The notes beneath the pieces are model-generated. The model was not told the origin of the DNA and searched no databases. It saw only the letters and a program-made list of their open reading frames with translations. This document shows, one piece after another, positions 49,294 through 57,271 of a stretch of 64,000 bases of DNA (its first letter is position 1; each line of letters starts with the position of its first letter). This stretch comes from Glycomyces tritici. GTDB lineage: Bacteria > Actinomycetota > Actinomycetes > Mycobacteriales > Micromonosporaceae. Where the stretch lies: contig NZ_JAUEMJ010000006.1 of the NCBI RefSeq assembly GCF_030403505.1, forward strand, positions 255,126-319,125, in the 5' to 3' direction. The translations under genes were made by a program, and so were the position numbers.

Positions 49294-50961
49294 ATGTCCA
49301 TCACCCGCAGAGCCCTCGTGGGGCTCGCCGGCATCGCCGCGTGCGAAGTCGCTCTGGCCGGATGCTCCGGCGACCCGGACGACGGGCCGACCGGCGACGC
49401 GAAGGCCACCATCGACAAGGCGCAGTCCGTCGGCGCCATGGAGGACTACGGCGTCGGCTCCACCTTCAAGGCGACCGAGCCGGTCGAGTTCTCCCTCATG
49501 TACCGCGACCACACGAACTACCCGGTGCAGGACGACTGGTCGGTCTTCCGGCACCTCCAGGAGGACCACAACGTCACCTTCAAGCGCACCGACATCCCGA
49601 TGGCCGACTTCGACCAGAAGAAGTCCCTGCTCATCGGCAGCGGCGAGGCCACCGACATCGTCTCGGTCACCTACGGCGGCACCGAGACCCAGTTCATCAC
49701 GGGCGGCACCATCCTCCCCGTCTCCAGCTACTTCCACTACATGCCGCACTTCCAGCAGAAGATCGCGGACTGGGGCCTCCAGGCGGACCTCGACAACAAG
49801 CGCCAGGCCGACGGCAGGATCTACCACCTCCCCGGCCTGCGGGAGGCGCCCGACGTGCAGTACTCGGTGGTGATCCGCGAGGACCTGTGGGAGAAGGCCG
49901 GCCTCACCGAGGACCCCGCCACCTGGGACGAGTTCCGGGAGCAGCTCCAGCAGGTGCAGGCGGCGAACCCCGAGATCGACTACGCCATGTCGGACCGCTG
50001 GACCGACGCCACGACCCTCGGCTCGCTGCTCAGCGTGATCGCCCCGAACTACGGCTCGGTGGCCGGGTGGGGCTACTCGAACACCTTCTACGACGAGGGC
50101 GCCGGGAAGTACGTGTTCAACGGGACCACCGACGAGTACAAAGCGGTCGTTTCCTACGCCGCCGGGCTCATCGCGGACGGCACCCTCGACCCCGAGATCA
50201 CCCAGAGCGACGACCAGGCGACCCAGAAGTTCATCTCGGGCAAGTCGGCGGCGATCTCCGGCAACACCCAGTCGCTGGTGGAGTACCGCACCAAGTTCGC
50301 CGACGCCGACAAGGGCGACGTCCCGATCCGCCTGATCTCGCTCCCCAGCGGCCCCAACGGCTCGAACCTGCCCGCCGGCCGCTTCACCTCGGGCCTCCTG
50401 ATCAGCACCAAGGCGTCCGAGCAGCCCTACTTCAAGGCGCTCCTGCAGTTCGTCGACTGGCTGTACTACTCCGACGAGGGCCTGGAGTTCGCCCAGTGGG
50501 GCGTCGAGGGCGAGACGTTCACGCGCGGGGCCGACGGCACCCGCGTCCTGAACGAGGACATCTCGTGGAGCTCGATCAACGCCGGAGCACCGCAGCTCTT
50601 GAACGCCGACTTCGGCTACAGCAACGGCGTCTTCCTCCTCGCGAACGGCTCCTCGAAGGACCTCGTCTTCTCGATGATGACGGACGAGATCGCGGACTGG
50701 ACCGAGCAGCAGCTCGCCGCCAACGAGCAGCTGGAGGTCGCGCCCGCGCCCCAGCTGGACGAGATCGAGCTCGAGCAGACCTCGCTCCTCCAGACCCAGC
50801 TGACCGACGCCGTCCAGGCGGCGACGGCCGCGTTCATCACGGGCCAGCGATCGGTCGACGACGACTGGGACGCGTACGTCACCGAGACCGAAGGCCTCGG
50901 GGCCGGGCAGCTCATCGACACCGTCAACGTCGCGCTCGAGCGCGCGAAGAGCGGATCCTGA
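49294..50961 (+). CDS. Extracellular solute-binding lipoprotein, LipO type
   Basis: 555 residues, the size of the LipO/YtcQ group (family 1 solute-binding proteins). Twin-Arg-like start MSITRRALVG, lipobox LAGC (C24). Periplasmic-binding fold with ATDIVSVTYGGTETQFI and the WLYYSDEGLEFAQWGVEG segment characteristic of LipO proteins. Delivers oligosaccharides to LplBC. The following gene encodes a secreted xylanase, so xylo-oligosaccharides are the likely cargo. Confidence 0.93.
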   Translation: MSITRRALVGLAGIAACEVALAGCSGDPDDGPTGDAKATIDKAQSVGAMEDYGVGSTFKATEPVEFSLMYRDHTNYPVQDDWSVFRHLQEDHNVTFKRTDIPMADFDQKKSLLIGSGEATDIVSVTYGGTETQFITGGTILPVSSYFHYMPHFQQKIADWGLQADLDNKRQADGRIYHLPGLREAPDVQYSVVIREDLWEKAGLTEDPATWDEFREQLQQVQAANPEIDYAMSDRWTDATTLGSLLSVIAPNYGSVAGWGYSNTFYDEGAGKYVFNGTTDEYKAVVSYAAGLIADGTLDPEITQSDDQATQKFISGKSAAISGNTQSLVEYRTKFADADKGDVPIRLISLPSGPNGSNLPAGRFTSGLLISTKASEQPYFKALLQFVDWLYYSDEGLEFAQWGVEGETFTRGADGTRVLNEDISWSSINAGAPQLLNADFGYSNGVFLLANGSSKDLVFSMMTDEIADWTEQQLAANEQLEVAPAPQLDEIELEQTSLLQTQLTDAVQAATAAFITGQRSVDDDWDAYVTETEGLGAGQLIDTVNVALERAKSGS

Positions 50962-51068
50962 ACCCGCGGTGGGCCGGTCGCTCTCTCACCGTCGGCCCAC
51001 CGTCTCCGAGCACCCGCTCCTTCGCGGTCCCCGCGCACACCTCTCCCCCTTAGGAAAGTGAGAAACCC

Positions 51069-52757
51069 ATGGCGAAGCCGCCATCCGACACCCCCCTCAA
51101 GCGCCGCGCGGTCCTCGCCGGCGGCGCCGCAGCCGTACCGCTCTCGCTCGGGCTCGCCGGAGCGCCCGCACAGGCGGGCCCCGTCACCCGGCCGCAGTCC
51201 GTCCTCGTCGAGCCGCGGCGGTGCCGCCAGGTCATCCGCGGGTTCGGCGGCATGACGCATGCGAGCTGGATCGGCGAGCTCACCCCGTCGCAGTGCGACA
51301 CCGTCTTCGACAACGGCACCGACGACCTCGGCTTCACGATCCTGCGCATCCCCGTGCCCGAGGACCGCGCGAACTGGTCCGTCGACCTCGCCACCGCGCA
51401 GGCGGCGGCCGCCAAGGGCGCGCTCGTCTTCGCCTCGCCGTGGAACCCGCCGGAGGCCCTCGCCGAGATGTTCGAGCGGGTCGACGAGGCCCCGAGCGGC
51501 AGCCAGTACGAGGCCGAGACCGCCGCGCTCGTGAACGCGCACATCGCGACGGACACCCCCGGCTACCAAGGCTCGGGGTACGCGCACTTCGACGGCGCCT
51601 CGGACGCGAGCGTCGAGTTCACCACCGTCTACATCGGATCATTGGGCACCAAGAACCTGGCGTTCCGGTACTCGGCCCCCGCCGACGTGCGCGTCGACGT
51701 CCACGTCGGCGGCGCCCTCGCCGCCGCGGGCGTGCTCTTCCCGCGCACCGAGGCGGGCGAATGGAAGTGGAAGTCGATCCAGGCCGCGATGACCCCCGGC
51801 CAGTGGCCCGTGAAGGTCATCGCCACCGGCGAGGGCGGTCCGGACCTCGACTACCTCATGGCCGCCCCGTACACCCCGCCCGCCGAGGCCCGCCGCCTGC
51901 GCCACGACGCCTACGGCGCCTACGCGGACCACCTGAACGACTTCGTGCACCACATGAGCGACAACGGCGTCGACCTGTACGGCATCTCGGTCCAGAACGA
52001 GCCCGACTACGCGCACGACTGGACCTGGTGGACCACCGAGGAGATGAACCGCTTCCTCCGCGACTTCGCCGGGCGGATCGACTGCCGCGTCATCGCCCCG
52101 GAGTCCTTCCAGTACGTGAAGTCGGTCTCCGACCCGATCCTCGAGGACGACGCGGCGCTCGCGAACGTGGACATCCTCGGCGCGCACCTCTACGGCACGG
52201 CGGTCGAGGACTTCCCGTACCCGCTCTTCGAGGAGGAGGGCGAGGGCAAGGAGCTGTGGATGACGGAGGTGTACCACCCCAACAGCTCGAGCTCGGCGAA
52301 CCTGTGGCCCGAGGCGCTCAAGGTCGCCGAGCACGTCCACCATGCGATGGTCGACGCCGGGTTCCAGGCGTACGTCTGGTGGTACCTCCGCCGCTTCTAC
52401 GGGCCCCTCCTCGAGGACGGCACGATCAGCAAACGCGGCCGGATGCTGGCGCACTACGCGAAGTTCGTGCGCCCCGGCCACGTGCGCGTCGAGGCCCACA
52501 AGGAGCCGCAGCCCGGCGTCCTCACCTCGGCGTACACCGGCGACGACGGGGCGGTCACCGTGGTGGCCGTGAACACGACTGCCGCTGAGGCGAGCCAGGC
52601 GTTCACCGTGAAGGGCCGCCGGGTCCGCCGGGTGCGGCCGTGGCTCACCGACGCGACCCGCGACATGGAGGAGCAGCCCCGCATCTCGGGCCGAGGGGAC
52701 ACCTTCACCGCGTCGCTCCCGCCCGAGAGCGTGACGACCTTCGTCGTGTCAGCGTGA
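51069..52757 (+). CDS. Secreted GH30 (subfamily 8-like) glucuronoxylanase with inserted CBM6/35-type module
   Basis: 562 residues. Tat-type signal (LKRRAVLAGGAAA, cleavage near AQA). The GH30 barrel has acid/base E311 (SVQNEPDY) and nucleophile E400 (LWMTEVYHP). The segment YVWWYLRRFYGPLLEDGTISKRG matches the glucuronic-acid-binding arginine region of XynC-type glucuronoxylanases. A beta-rich ~118-residue block (147-264; YEAETAAL ... GYQGSGYAHF ... GPDLDYL) resembles CBM6/35 and interrupts the barrel between SPWNPPEAL and the YGAYADHLNDFVHHM helix. Ends with the GH30 beta-sandwich. Confidence 0.9.
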   Translation: MAKPPSDTPLKRRAVLAGGAAAVPLSLGLAGAPAQAGPVTRPQSVLVEPRRCRQVIRGFGGMTHASWIGELTPSQCDTVFDNGTDDLGFTILRIPVPEDRANWSVDLATAQAAAAKGALVFASPWNPPEALAEMFERVDEAPSGSQYEAETAALVNAHIATDTPGYQGSGYAHFDGASDASVEFTTVYIGSLGTKNLAFRYSAPADVRVDVHVGGALAAAGVLFPRTEAGEWKWKSIQAAMTPGQWPVKVIATGEGGPDLDYLMAAPYTPPAEARRLRHDAYGAYADHLNDFVHHMSDNGVDLYGISVQNEPDYAHDWTWWTTEEMNRFLRDFAGRIDCRVIAPESFQYVKSVSDPILEDDAALANVDILGAHLYGTAVEDFPYPLFEEEGEGKELWMTEVYHPNSSSSANLWPEALKVAEHVHHAMVDAGFQAYVWWYLRRFYGPLLEDGTISKRGRMLAHYAKFVRPGHVRVEAHKEPQPGVLTSAYTGDDGAVTVVAVNTTAAEASQAFTVKGRRVRRVRPWLTDATRDMEEQPRISGRGDTFTASLPPESVTTFVVSA

Positions 52758-52761
52758 GGAA

Positions 52762-52792
52762 CGGCGCCCCGCGCCAACGGCGCGGGGCGCCG
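52762..52792 (+). terminator. Terminator of the xylan catabolic unit
   Basis: Perfect 14-bp arms CGGCGCCCCGCGCC and complement, AAC loop, directly after the GH30 stop codon. Confidence 0.88.
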
Positions 52793-52926
52793 CTCACCGA
52801 TGCCATTGCGCCGCAGCTCATTGCGCGCCGCTTCTAGGGAAGTTCAGAACCCGACCGGCCGCTGTCGGTCCGTTGGCCGGTTCACTGCGGTGTCGCGTGG
52901 GTCGGTTCGGGGCGTGCGGCTGCCGC

Positions 52927-53480
52927 GGTGCTGGCTGATGGTGGTGGTCGGAACGAACAGCGACGGAACGACGGAGATCGGATGGCGTGTGATGTCGCTG
53001 TCGGGCCTGGTTTTGTTGGGGGTCAAGGCGCTCGGCAACAGAATCGGGGGGATCTGTCAAGTGCGTGTTGCCGCTGCAGGGTCTGGTTGCCAGTGGCGGT
53101 CAAGGCGAACGGCGATCGGCGACGGAGTGGCGGGGGCCTGGGCGTGATGCGGGTGTCGGGTCTGGTTGTTGGTGGCGGTTAAAGCGAGCAGCGACGGCGC
53201 GGCGGGGGTCTGGTCGGGGCCCGATGCCGCTGTCGGGTCTGGTTGCCGGTGGCGGTCAAAGCGAGCAGCGACGGCGCGGCGGAGGTCTGGTCGGGGCCCG
53301 ATGCCGTTGCCGGGTCTGGTTGTTGGTGGCGGTCAAAGCGAGCAGCGAACGGCGAACGGCGACGGAGTGGCGGGGCCTGGGCGTGATGCTGTCGCCGGGT
53401 CTGGTTGCCGGTGGCGGTCAAAGCGAGCAGCGATGGTGAGCGCGGTGGCGGGGTCGGGTGTGGTGCCGTTGTTGCGGTCG
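52927..53480. repeat. Seven-copy tandem repeat, 76-85 bp period
   Basis: Unit starts at about 52927, 53003, 53079, 53158, 53235, 53312 and 53397. The conserved core (37 bp) begins GGGTCTGGTTGYYGGTGG and ends AAAGCGAGCAGCGA. The intervening ~40 bp fall into two types: one shared by the copies at 53158 and 53235, another by those at 53079 and 53312. The first two copies are degenerate. The period is not a multiple of three. Confidence 0.85.
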
Positions 53481-53732
53481 TGGTGGGGTCCTCGTCGAGG
53501 GCCTGGACCGTTGTGGCGGTTGCTGTTGCGGCTGGAGCGGCGCGGCGGAGGGGGCGGTGGCGGTGATCGCGGGTGGCGTTGTCGTCGCGGGGCATCGCGA
53601 TGGCCGCCTGGTGCTGTGGCGAGGGGTGGCGATGACCGGTGGGGTGTGGCTGGTGGTCTTGGAGGCCGGTTCGCTGTCGTAGTCGCGGTGGGGGTCGCTG
53701 TGCTGGTTCATGGGCAGGATCGTGTTCGTCAT
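53418..53732 (-). CDS. Possible small protein with consensus ribosome site (104 aa)
   Basis: The start MTNTILPMNQHSDPHRDY has an ideal ribosome site, AGGAGGTGA, 7 nt before the ATG at 53732, the best in this region. The protein soon becomes low-complexity (Pro/Thr/Arg/Gln) and its stop codon falls inside the last copy of the tandem repeat. Either a real short gene with a decayed or unusual C-terminus, or a chance frame behind a relic start. No family recognised. Confidence 0.3.
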   Translation of the reverse strand: MTNTILPMNQHSDPHRDYDSEPASKTTSHTPPVIATPRHSTRRPSRCPATTTPPAITATAPSAAPLQPQQQPPQRSRPSTRTPPRPQQRHHTRPRHRAHHRCSL

Positions 53733-53786
53733 GTCGTGTCACCTCCTCTCGTGCTGCTGCTGTGGTCGATCGGTGTCGGTCGCGTC

Positions 53787-53813
53787 GCTTCGCGTCGCTT
53801 CGCTTCGCTTCGA
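53787..53813. repeat. CGCTT/CGCGT microsatellite
   Basis: Short direct units GTCGCTTCGC repeated imperfectly, ending CGCTTCGCTTCGCTTCG. Confidence 0.7.
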
Positions 53814-53897
53814 CACGAGGGCCTTGACCTGGTCGCGCCGTTGCCACCGGGGAGGCTGCTGCTGCTTTCCTCGACTGTGGGAATGGTCGGGCCGTCC

Positions 53898-53935
53898 TGC
53901 CCTGGTAGAGCCCTGGTGGAGCCCTGGTGGGCGGC
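53898..53935. repeat. Three 12-bp units GAGCCCTGGTGG
   Basis: GAGCCCTGGTGG occurs three times in tandem with small changes (the first reads GCCCTGGTA). Confidence 0.7.
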
Positions 53936-54039
53936 GGGTGGTGGTGTCGCCTCCTGGTGTGTGCCTCTTGCCCGGGACCTTGGTCCTGGCGGCCGGGCGT
54001 TGCCCGCGCGCTATCGCGCCCGGACAGGATCCGGCTCGC

Positions 54040-54114
54040 CCGCGCACGGTGGCGCGTTCGGGCGGTGGTGGTGCTCGTCCGCGCACTAGGGCGCGTTCGG
54101 GCGAGGGTGGTGCT
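54040..54114. repeat. Two 39-bp direct repeats
   Basis: Both units begin CCGCGCAC, contain GGCGCGTTCGGGCG and end GGTGGTGCT, with starts at 54040 and 54079. A weaker relic precedes them. Confidence 0.65.
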
Positions 54115-54663
54115 TTGGTGGTGCTGGTCGCCATGGACGTGGTGCCGGTACTGTGCCGGGTCCGAGTCCTCATTGCTCGGCCTGGAGTGCCGGTCACGCT
54201 GGCGGGTCTGGCTGGGGTTGAAGACGCCTCCGTGTGAGGTGTTTCCTTCTGGTGAGGGTGATCCGGACCAGGATCGTCCACCCAGTCACGGCCCTTCGGG
54301 GGCGCGGACAGCTGCGGGCGATGGCACGGGGATGAGATCGGTCGCCTCCAGTAGCGGAGGGCCACCCCTGGCTTGCGGGGTCGTCGCCTCGAAACAAGTC
54401 GGTTTGTCGGTTCGGCCAGAGGCTTGGCTTAGTCTGCTTACACCAGCGACACCTGTACAAATTTCCTGTCCCTGTACGTACCTCAAGTATCCCTCGAACA
54501 GCCCCCGACCGTCATCACCCACAGGCGTACAAGATCTTCATGTTCCGCCTTGGAACCGCAGCGCCGCAACGGGAAGCGGTCCCCCGCTCCCCGCGCTCGG
54601 GAGTGTCGCCGCCCGCCCGCGAATCCCACCCGAGTCCCGCCACGCGACCCCACCCCGCCCCTA

Positions 54664-54838
54664 CCTTTTCGTCGCTGCCGGCTCGAACCCCAACCCAACC
54701 GGACCCGAGCCCGCCACCCCACCCCGACCTCGCTCCCACCTTTTCGTCGCTGCCGGCTCGAACCCCGACTCAACCGGACCCGAGCCCGCCACCCCACCCC
54801 GACCCCGCTCCCACCTTTTCGTCGCCGACCGTCTGAAC
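54664..54838. repeat. 75-bp tandem repeat, 2.3 copies
   Basis: CCTTTTCGTCG recurs at 54664, 54739 and 54814, exactly 75 bp apart; the first two full units are nearly identical (GCCGGCTCGAACCCC, CCGGACCCGAGCCCGCCACC). The C-rich strand is plus. 75 bp is a multiple of three, but neither strand gives a recognisable protein. Confidence 0.8.
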
Positions 54839-54919
54839 CCTCACCAACCATGACCAGCCCGTGAATACCGCGGGCTGCCGTGCATCGGCCAGGGGTGTTG
54901 ACCGTCGGCGAGGGGCGTC

Positions 54920-55390
54920 CTAGGACCGGCCCTTGGCCTCGGCCAGTCGCGCCAGCCGCCGCAGGGTCTCCCGGTTGCGCGGCCCGAGCAGCTTGGCCTG
55001 GACCGGGTCGGGGAGTGCCGCGACCGGCCCCTTGACGACGAGTTCGGTCATCCTGATCTTGGCGCCCTCGCCGTCCGCGGCGATGTCGAAGCGCACGCGG
55101 GCCTTCCCGAACGGCCACATGCGGGCCTCCAGTACGAGCAGACGCGGCGGGTCGGCGGCGGCGACGATCGTAGAGTCCTTGATGACCAGCGGCCAAGGCC
55201 CGATGCTGTGCCGGATGCGGGAGCCCTTCGCGGGCCATTGCTCGTCGGCGTGGCGGATGTTGGAGGCCCCCACCACCCAGGACGCGTAGTTCCACCCGTC
55301 CGCGAGCACCGCGTAGACGGCCTCCGGCGGGGCCGAGACGCGGGCGGTCACACCCCGCCGCATCGCGTCGACATCCGTCTTCCGCCCCAT
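54920..55390 (-). CDS. SRPBCC family protein (polyketide cyclase/START-like)
   Basis: 156 residues. Helix-grip fold: VTARVSAPPEAVYAVLADGWNYASWVVGAS at the start, a sheet through RIRHSIGPWPLVIKDSTIV, and a C-terminal helix LGPRNRETLRRLARLAEAK. Often found beside CrtI-like oxidoreductases of this kind, as here (97 bp downstream of that gene on the same strand). Ligand unknown. Confidence 0.88.
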   Translation of the reverse strand: MGRKTDVDAMRRGVTARVSAPPEAVYAVLADGWNYASWVVGASNIRHADEQWPAKGSRIRHSIGPWPLVIKDSTIVAAADPPRLLVLEARMWPFGKARVRFDIAADGEGAKIRMTELVVKGPVAALPDPVQAKLLGPRNRETLRRLARLAEAKGRS

Positions 55391-55487
55391 GGTGCACCGC
55401 CTTCATCCGGCGCGGAGGTCGCGGCCGCGCGCTTCAGCAGGTACCCGCCGCAGCAGGCCGTGAAACACCGGTCACGGGCGCGACCGG

Positions 55488-57086
55488 TCAATCCTCGCGG
55501 TAGAGCAGGCGGTGCGCGCCCGCGACGGCGGCGCGGTAGCCCCCGCCCGCCAGGCCGTTGCGGGCCAGCGCCGCGCGGGCGGCGTTCGCGCCCGCCGCGC
55601 CGTGGACCGCCCCGCCGGGATGGGCGGAGGCACTGGCGAGGAAGAGCCGGTCCAGAACCGTGTCGGCCCGGGCGAGACCGGGCACGGGCCGGAAGAAGAG
55701 CTGCTGGTGAACGGCCGCGGCGCCGCCGTTGATGGCGCCTTCGACGAGGTTGCGGTCGAGACCTTCCAGCTCCCGCGGCCCGCTGACCAGGCGCGCGGTG
55801 ACCCGGTCGCCGAATCCGGGCGCATGCTGTTCGACGGCCGCTTCGATGCGGTCGACGGCCCGGCGCACGCGGTCGGCGCTCCAGTCGCCCCCGCGGGGCA
55901 GCCGGGTGTACGCCCACAGGGTCTCGGTCCCGGCCGGGGAGCGCGTCGGGTCGGTGGTCGTCATCTGGCCCATGAGCAGGAACGGCTCGCGCGGATCGCG
56001 GCCCGAGGCGAGGTCGGCGCTCATCGAGGAGAGCCCGCCGAGGTCCGCGCCGAGGTGGACGGTGCCGGCGCGCGAGGCCGCCTCGGCGGTCCACGGCACG
56101 GGCCCGTCCAGCGCCCAGTCGACCTTGACCGTCGCGGGGTCCCATTCGAACGCCTTGAGGTCGGCCGAGAGCCGCGCCGGGAGGTGCTCGCCGCCCACGA
56201 GGTCGAGGTACAGGTGCGGGGCGGTGACATCGGCGAGCACGGCCCGCCGGGCCCGGATGAGGCCGCCTTCGCCGTCACGGACGCCGACGGCGACACCCCT
56301 GGCGTGCAGGATCTTCGCGGCCGGCCGATTGCAGTCGATGCGGCCGCCGAGCGAGGCGAGCCGGGCGACCAGGGCCGCCGTGAGGCTGCCCGCGCCGCCT
56401 TCGGGCACCGGGAAGCCGACGTCCTGGCCGACCATTGAGAGCAGCCACCCGAACAGGCCGCTGCCGGCCTGGTCCGGGCCGAGGCCGCTGTGCATGGCGT
56501 TGCCTGCGACGAGGAGCCGGGCCCCTTCGCCGCTGAAGCGCTCCTCTCCGAACCTGCGGGCGGGCAGCATCAGGTCGCGGGCGAAGCGGAGCGCGCCGCC
56601 GGCGCCGAGCTCCCGCAACAGGCGGGAGCCCGCGCGGACGGGCGGGAACGGGCGCAGCATCGCGTCGATCAAGGGCTCGCGGACCCGGCGCCAGCGATCG
56701 AACTCGGCCCGCCACGCGTCCCCGTCACCGGGGGCGAACGCGTCGAGCGAACGGGCCGTGCGGTCGAGGTCCTGCGAGAGGACGGCCGCGCGGCCGTCCC
56801 GCATCACGTGGGCGAGCACGTCCGGGGCGCGCCGCCAGCGCAGCCCGTGCCGTTCGAGGTCGAGTCCGCGCATGACGGGGGAGACCCCGGCGAGCGGGTA
56901 GAACGCGCTGCACCGGTCCGCGCGGAACCCGGGGGCGATCTCGGTGGTGCGCACGGCGCCGCCCGGGTCGGGGGCGGCCTCCAGGACGAGCACCTCCCAG
57001 CCCGCCTCCGCGAGCAGGTTCGCGGCGACCAGCCCGTTCGGCCCCGCCCCGACGACCACCGCGTCGAACGTCTCGGCTTCAGTCAT
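55488..57086 (-). CDS. Phytoene desaturase-like FAD-dependent oxidoreductase
   Basis: 532 residues from the ATG at 57086 with an AGGAGGTG site upstream. FAD-binding start DAVVVGAGPNGLVAANLLAEAG, E in VLEAAPDPGG, and the carotenoid-oxygenase-like end PGGAVHGAAGANAARAALA. It belongs to COG1233 (CrtI/retinol-saturase-like) of actinobacteria; no other carotenoid genes are near, so a different lipid or isoprenoid substrate is likely. Probably co-transcribed with the SRPBCC gene. Confidence 0.9.
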   Translation of the reverse strand: MTEAETFDAVVVGAGPNGLVAANLLAEAGWEVLVLEAAPDPGGAVRTTEIAPGFRADRCSAFYPLAGVSPVMRGLDLERHGLRWRRAPDVLAHVMRDGRAAVLSQDLDRTARSLDAFAPGDGDAWRAEFDRWRRVREPLIDAMLRPFPPVRAGSRLLRELGAGGALRFARDLMLPARRFGEERFSGEGARLLVAGNAMHSGLGPDQAGSGLFGWLLSMVGQDVGFPVPEGGAGSLTAALVARLASLGGRIDCNRPAAKILHARGVAVGVRDGEGGLIRARRAVLADVTAPHLYLDLVGGEHLPARLSADLKAFEWDPATVKVDWALDGPVPWTAEAASRAGTVHLGADLGGLSSMSADLASGRDPREPFLLMGQMTTTDPTRSPAGTETLWAYTRLPRGGDWSADRVRRAVDRIEAAVEQHAPGFGDRVTARLVSGPRELEGLDRNLVEGAINGGAAAVHQQLFFRPVPGLARADTVLDRLFLASASAHPGGAVHGAAGANAARAALARNGLAGGGYRAAVAGAHRLLYRED

Positions 57087-57205
57087 GCCGCGGCACCTCC
57101 TGTCGGCGCACCGGGTACCCGGGCGGACCTCGATGATGTACCGCGGGTGCGCCCGTGTGCCGGTTTTTCGGGCGCGTCGCCGTGCACAGGCGGGGAAGCG
57201 GCAAC

Positions 57206-57234
57206 GGGCGCCGAACCGCACAGGTTCGGCGCCC
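57206..57234 (-). terminator. Terminator of the DUF418 gene
   Basis: Perfect 12-bp arms GGGCGCCGAACC and complement, 5-nt loop, 38 bp beyond the stop codon of the DUF418 gene at 57272. Confidence 0.78.
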
Positions 57235-57271
57235 GCCTCGGTTTCGGACGGTGGTCGTGCGACCTCCTACG

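Larger units (their letters stand above)
52795..54919. other. Repeat-rich island without recognisable genes
   Basis: 2.1 kb between the GH30 terminator and the SRPBCC gene. Up to about 54.25 kb the plus strand is very rich in G and T; from 54.48 kb it becomes rich in C, a sharp skew switch. Reading frames on both strands are low-complexity (Pro/Arg/Thr/Gln or Val/Gly/Trp) and lack family features. Several kinds of tandem repeat fill it (listed separately). An AT-rich patch at about 54415-54500 contains CCTGTAC twice and GTACGTAC; it could be a promoter. No mobile-element gene, RNA gene or integrase site is visible. Confidence 0.7.

Noticed and set aside
48285..51053. 922-codon plus-strand frame across the permease and binding-protein genes
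   Set aside because: Arg/Pro/His-rich off-frame reading of two well-recognised ABC transporter genes.
52927..53480. CRISPR array
   Set aside because: A 37-bp core with ~40-bp intervals looks CRISPR-like, but the intervals repeat each other, spacing varies from 76 to 85 bp, the core drifts, and no cas genes are near.
53739..54365. 208-codon minus-strand frame in the repeat island
   Set aside because: Arg/Thr/Pro-rich, no ribosome site, built largely from short DNA repeats; not supported as a protein.
54483..54836. Frames on both strands through the 75-bp repeat
   Set aside because: Repeated peptides arise on both strands simply because 75 is a multiple of three; no start context or family match.
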